Part shown: piece by piece, positions 14,099-15,794 of the stretch
Layout: every line of letters begins with the position of its first letter
Numbering within the stretch: the stretch's first letter is position 1
Translations under genes and position numbers: made by a program
NCBI GenBank assembly: GCA_900555805.1
Contig: USMJ01000005.1
Coordinates: forward strand, 1 to 15,794
Source of the DNA: an uncultured Oscillospiraceae bacterium
GTDB taxonomy: Bacteria; Bacillota; Clostridia; Oscillospirales; Acutalibacteraceae
Direction: 5' to 3'
DNA: 15,794 nucleotides
Notes under the pieces: generated by a model
Seen by the model: the letters and a program-made list of their open reading frames with translations, nothing else
Told to the model about the DNA's origin: nothing
The model's database searches: none

Positions 14099-15794
14099 AT
14101 GAGATCTTTAAGAAAAACTTTGCCTTTAATAGCTATTATATTGATACTGCTCGGCCTGTGCGCTTGCGGAAGTTCCGTCAAAAGCAGTAGATATGAGCTG
14201 TCAGGAAGCACTTTGACTGCCGAAAAAAAGACAGCGTACGCTCAGGCAAGGCAATTCGGCGCAAAACTTAAAGTCGCAAGTTCTTCTATGGTTGAGCTTT
14301 ACTTCGACGAAGCCTCGGGCGATGTCGCCGTCAGAAACGCGACCACGGGCAAGTGGTGGTATTCTCTGCCCGAAAAGTATGTTCAGGGCGGAAAGCTTCT
14401 TCCGAGTGTTTTGTCGGCTCAGGTCGTTTTCGAGGGAAAGCTTATCGAGCTTAACAGCTGCGTGAACGCAAACGATCATGTCAAGGTCACGGGCGAAAAG
14501 ATCGAAAACGGCGTCAGAGCCAAATATACTCTCAAGTATAAACTTGACGACGACAGAATGATAAGCTTCGCTGTCCCCGTCGAATACACCCTGACGGACG
14601 GTAACTTCTGCGCTAAGATCGATTGCGCTTCAATTGAAGATCTCAGCTCGGCTCAGGGAGCCGTTATAACAAAACTCAGACTTCTCGACTTCTTCGGCTC
14701 GAGCACAACGGCGGGAAATAACGAATACCTGCTCGTACCCGATAATTGTGGCGGTATAATTAAAACGGCGAAGGCGACCGAGAAGTTCAAGGATATGTCG
14801 CTTAAGGTCTACGGCGACAGCGATGGCAACAGCGCTGTTATCGGCGCGTTCGGCGTCAAGAGAGATAACGACGCTTTCGTATGCATCATCAGAAAAGGCG
14901 ACGCTCTTGCCACCGTCAACGCAGGCACAGCTAAGAGCGAATCCAAGTATAATAAGGTCGGCGCGCAGTTTGATATAACAGAAAGCAAGACATTCACAAA
15001 GAAAGACAAAGCCTATATATCTGTCTCAGGCAAGACATATGACGGCAGTATCGAGCTTTGCTACCGATTCCTTTCGGGCGACAACGCAACTTATTCGGGA
15101 ATGTCCGTCGCCTGCCGCGAACAGCTTATAAGAGACGGCGTTCTCTCGACGGGAACGGTCGAAACCGACGGCGACCTGCCGATGGTGCTTTCGGTTCTGG
15201 CGACGGCGAACACCGAACCGTCAAAACTCTCTGTCCTGACGACGTTCGAACAGCTTCAGGATATGCTGACCCACCTTAAAAGCAAGGGCTTCAGCAACAT
15301 CTATGTCAAATATATGGGCGCGCTTTCGGGCGGCGATAATCAGCGCAATGTCTCGGGCGTCGAATTTCTGAAGTCTCTCGGAACAAGCGAGAACTACGAC
15401 GAGCTGACAAATTATATGTCGGCGCAGAACCTGACTCTGTTCACCGACATCAAGTGCCTGACGATCCCGAAGAGTGCGACAAGAGCATCAAAATACGCGC
15501 AGGATGTCATGAACGACAACGTCTCCGTCAGCGAGGAGAACGGTTTTTCCGTCAAAAATGAGCGGGATGTTATCGGCTTTAACGTCATTGAGGATAACGT
15601 CATATCGCTTATCCGCTTTGCCAAGGATAATTCGCTCGGCGCTGTCAGCGTTTCCGACGCGGCTTCGTTCCTCTATTCGGATTATTCCGAGGGCGCGACG
15701 AGAGACGACGTCAAAAACGAGATCAGCGAAGAGATATCCTCCGTTTCGGGAACAAGCCGTCTCATGGTTTCCGTCGGAAACCTCTATGCGCTCA
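14099..15794 (+). CDS. DUF5696-like secreted lipoprotein, cut by the window's right edge
   Basis: The reading frame is open for 565 codons to the end of the window with no stop. The N-terminus (MRSLRKTLPLIAIILILLGL) is a lipoprotein signal peptide; the lipobox is most likely L-C-A-C with Cys23 lipidated, leaving the protein anchored outside the membrane. Next come the phrases VELYFDEASGDVAVRN and TGKWWYSLP, then a long beta-rich part. A later segment, LTTFEQLQDMLTHLKSKGF followed by SNIYVKYMGALSGG, resembles the barrel-like region of DUF5696 proteins, which often neighbour transport genes in Firmicutes. The family call is by eye. I chose ATG 14099 (AAAGG 11 bases upstream) over the in-frame ATG 14090, which is only 2 bases from that site. 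It probably forms an operon with the upstream permease. Confidence 0.8.
   Translation, partial: MRSLRKTLPLIAIILILLGLCACGSSVKSSRYELSGSTLTAEKKTAYAQARQFGAKLKVASSSMVELYFDEASGDVAVRNATTGKWWYSLPEKYVQGGKLLPSVLSAQVVFEGKLIELNSCVNANDHVKVTGEKIENGVRAKYTLKYKLDDDRMISFAVPVEYTLTDGNFCAKIDCASIEDLSSAQGAVITKLRLLDFFGSSTTAGNNEYLLVPDNCGGIIKTAKATEKFKDMSLKVYGDSDGNSAVIGAFGVKRDNDAFVCIIRKGDALATVNAGTAKSESKYNKVGAQFDITESKTFTKKDKAYISVSGKTYDGSIELCYRFLSGDNATYSGMSVACREQLIRDGVLSTGTVETDGDLPMVLSVLATANTEPSKLSVLTTFEQLQDMLTHLKSKGFSNIYVKYMGALSGGDNQRNVSGVEFLKSLGTSENYDELTNYMSAQNLTLFTDIKCLTIPKSATRASKYAQDVMNDNVSVSEENGFSVKNERDVIGFNVIEDNVISLIRFAKDNSLGAVSVSDAASFLYSDYSEGATRDDVKNEISEEISSVSGTSRLMVSVGNLYAL

Overview
This window is bacterial chromosome from a spore-forming member of the Clostridia. 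The spoIIAA-spoIIAB-sigF operon, an mcsA-mcsB-clpC block, strong AGGAGG-type ribosome binding sites and TTGAAA/TATAAT promoters all point there. An Oscillospiraceae-like lineage is plausible, judging by the mixed GC content, the Lys/Glu/Asp-rich proteins and the small Cys/Gly-rich peptide, but this is inference and I could run no search. No phage, insertion sequence, CRISPR array, tRNA or rRNA is visible.

Layout. (1) 1-198 is a run of short back-to-back hairpins ending in a long stem that probably terminates the leftward gene proS (199-1650, archaeal/eukaryotic-type prolyl-tRNA synthetase), which has a near-perfect promoter at 1686-1714. (2) 1651-2509 has no large gene. It carries a leftward 49-residue Cys/Gly-rich membrane peptide (1809-1958) and a rightward 56-codon acidic/basic ORF (2250-2420) whose end overlaps the promoter of the next operon. 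(3) 2510-6576 is mcsA, mcsB, clpC, the protein-arginine phosphorylation and ClpC unfoldase block. No ctsR is in front of it, McsB has changes at several active-site motifs, and a strong terminator-like palindrome sits between mcsB and clpC. (4) 6629-8037 holds a CarD-family RNA polymerase-binding regulator with its own promoter, followed by a polytopic membrane protein. (5) 8066-9651 is an MFS transporter with its own promoter, a leader carrying a direct repeat, and a terminator-like hairpin. (6) 9692-10969 is folC, closed by a strong terminator. (7) 11081-12523 is the sigma-F operon, ended by two tandem hairpins. (8) 12677-15794 is an amino-acid permease (APC family) followed 16 bases later by a DUF5696-like lipoprotein that runs off the right edge.

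How the genes fit together. Most of the window is housekeeping: translation (proS), folate/polyglutamylation (folC), transcription control (CarD) and nutrient uptake (MFS, APC). Two stress/development modules stand out. McsA-McsB-ClpC normally marks proteins with phospho-arginine and degrades them with ClpP. SpoIIAA/SpoIIAB/sigma-F switches on forespore transcription. The most unusual observation is that McsB departs from the kinase consensus in four motifs while ClpC keeps the glutamates known to read phospho-arginine. This raises the possibility of a pseudokinase-type or altered McsB, controlled by a terminator-like element ahead of clpC.
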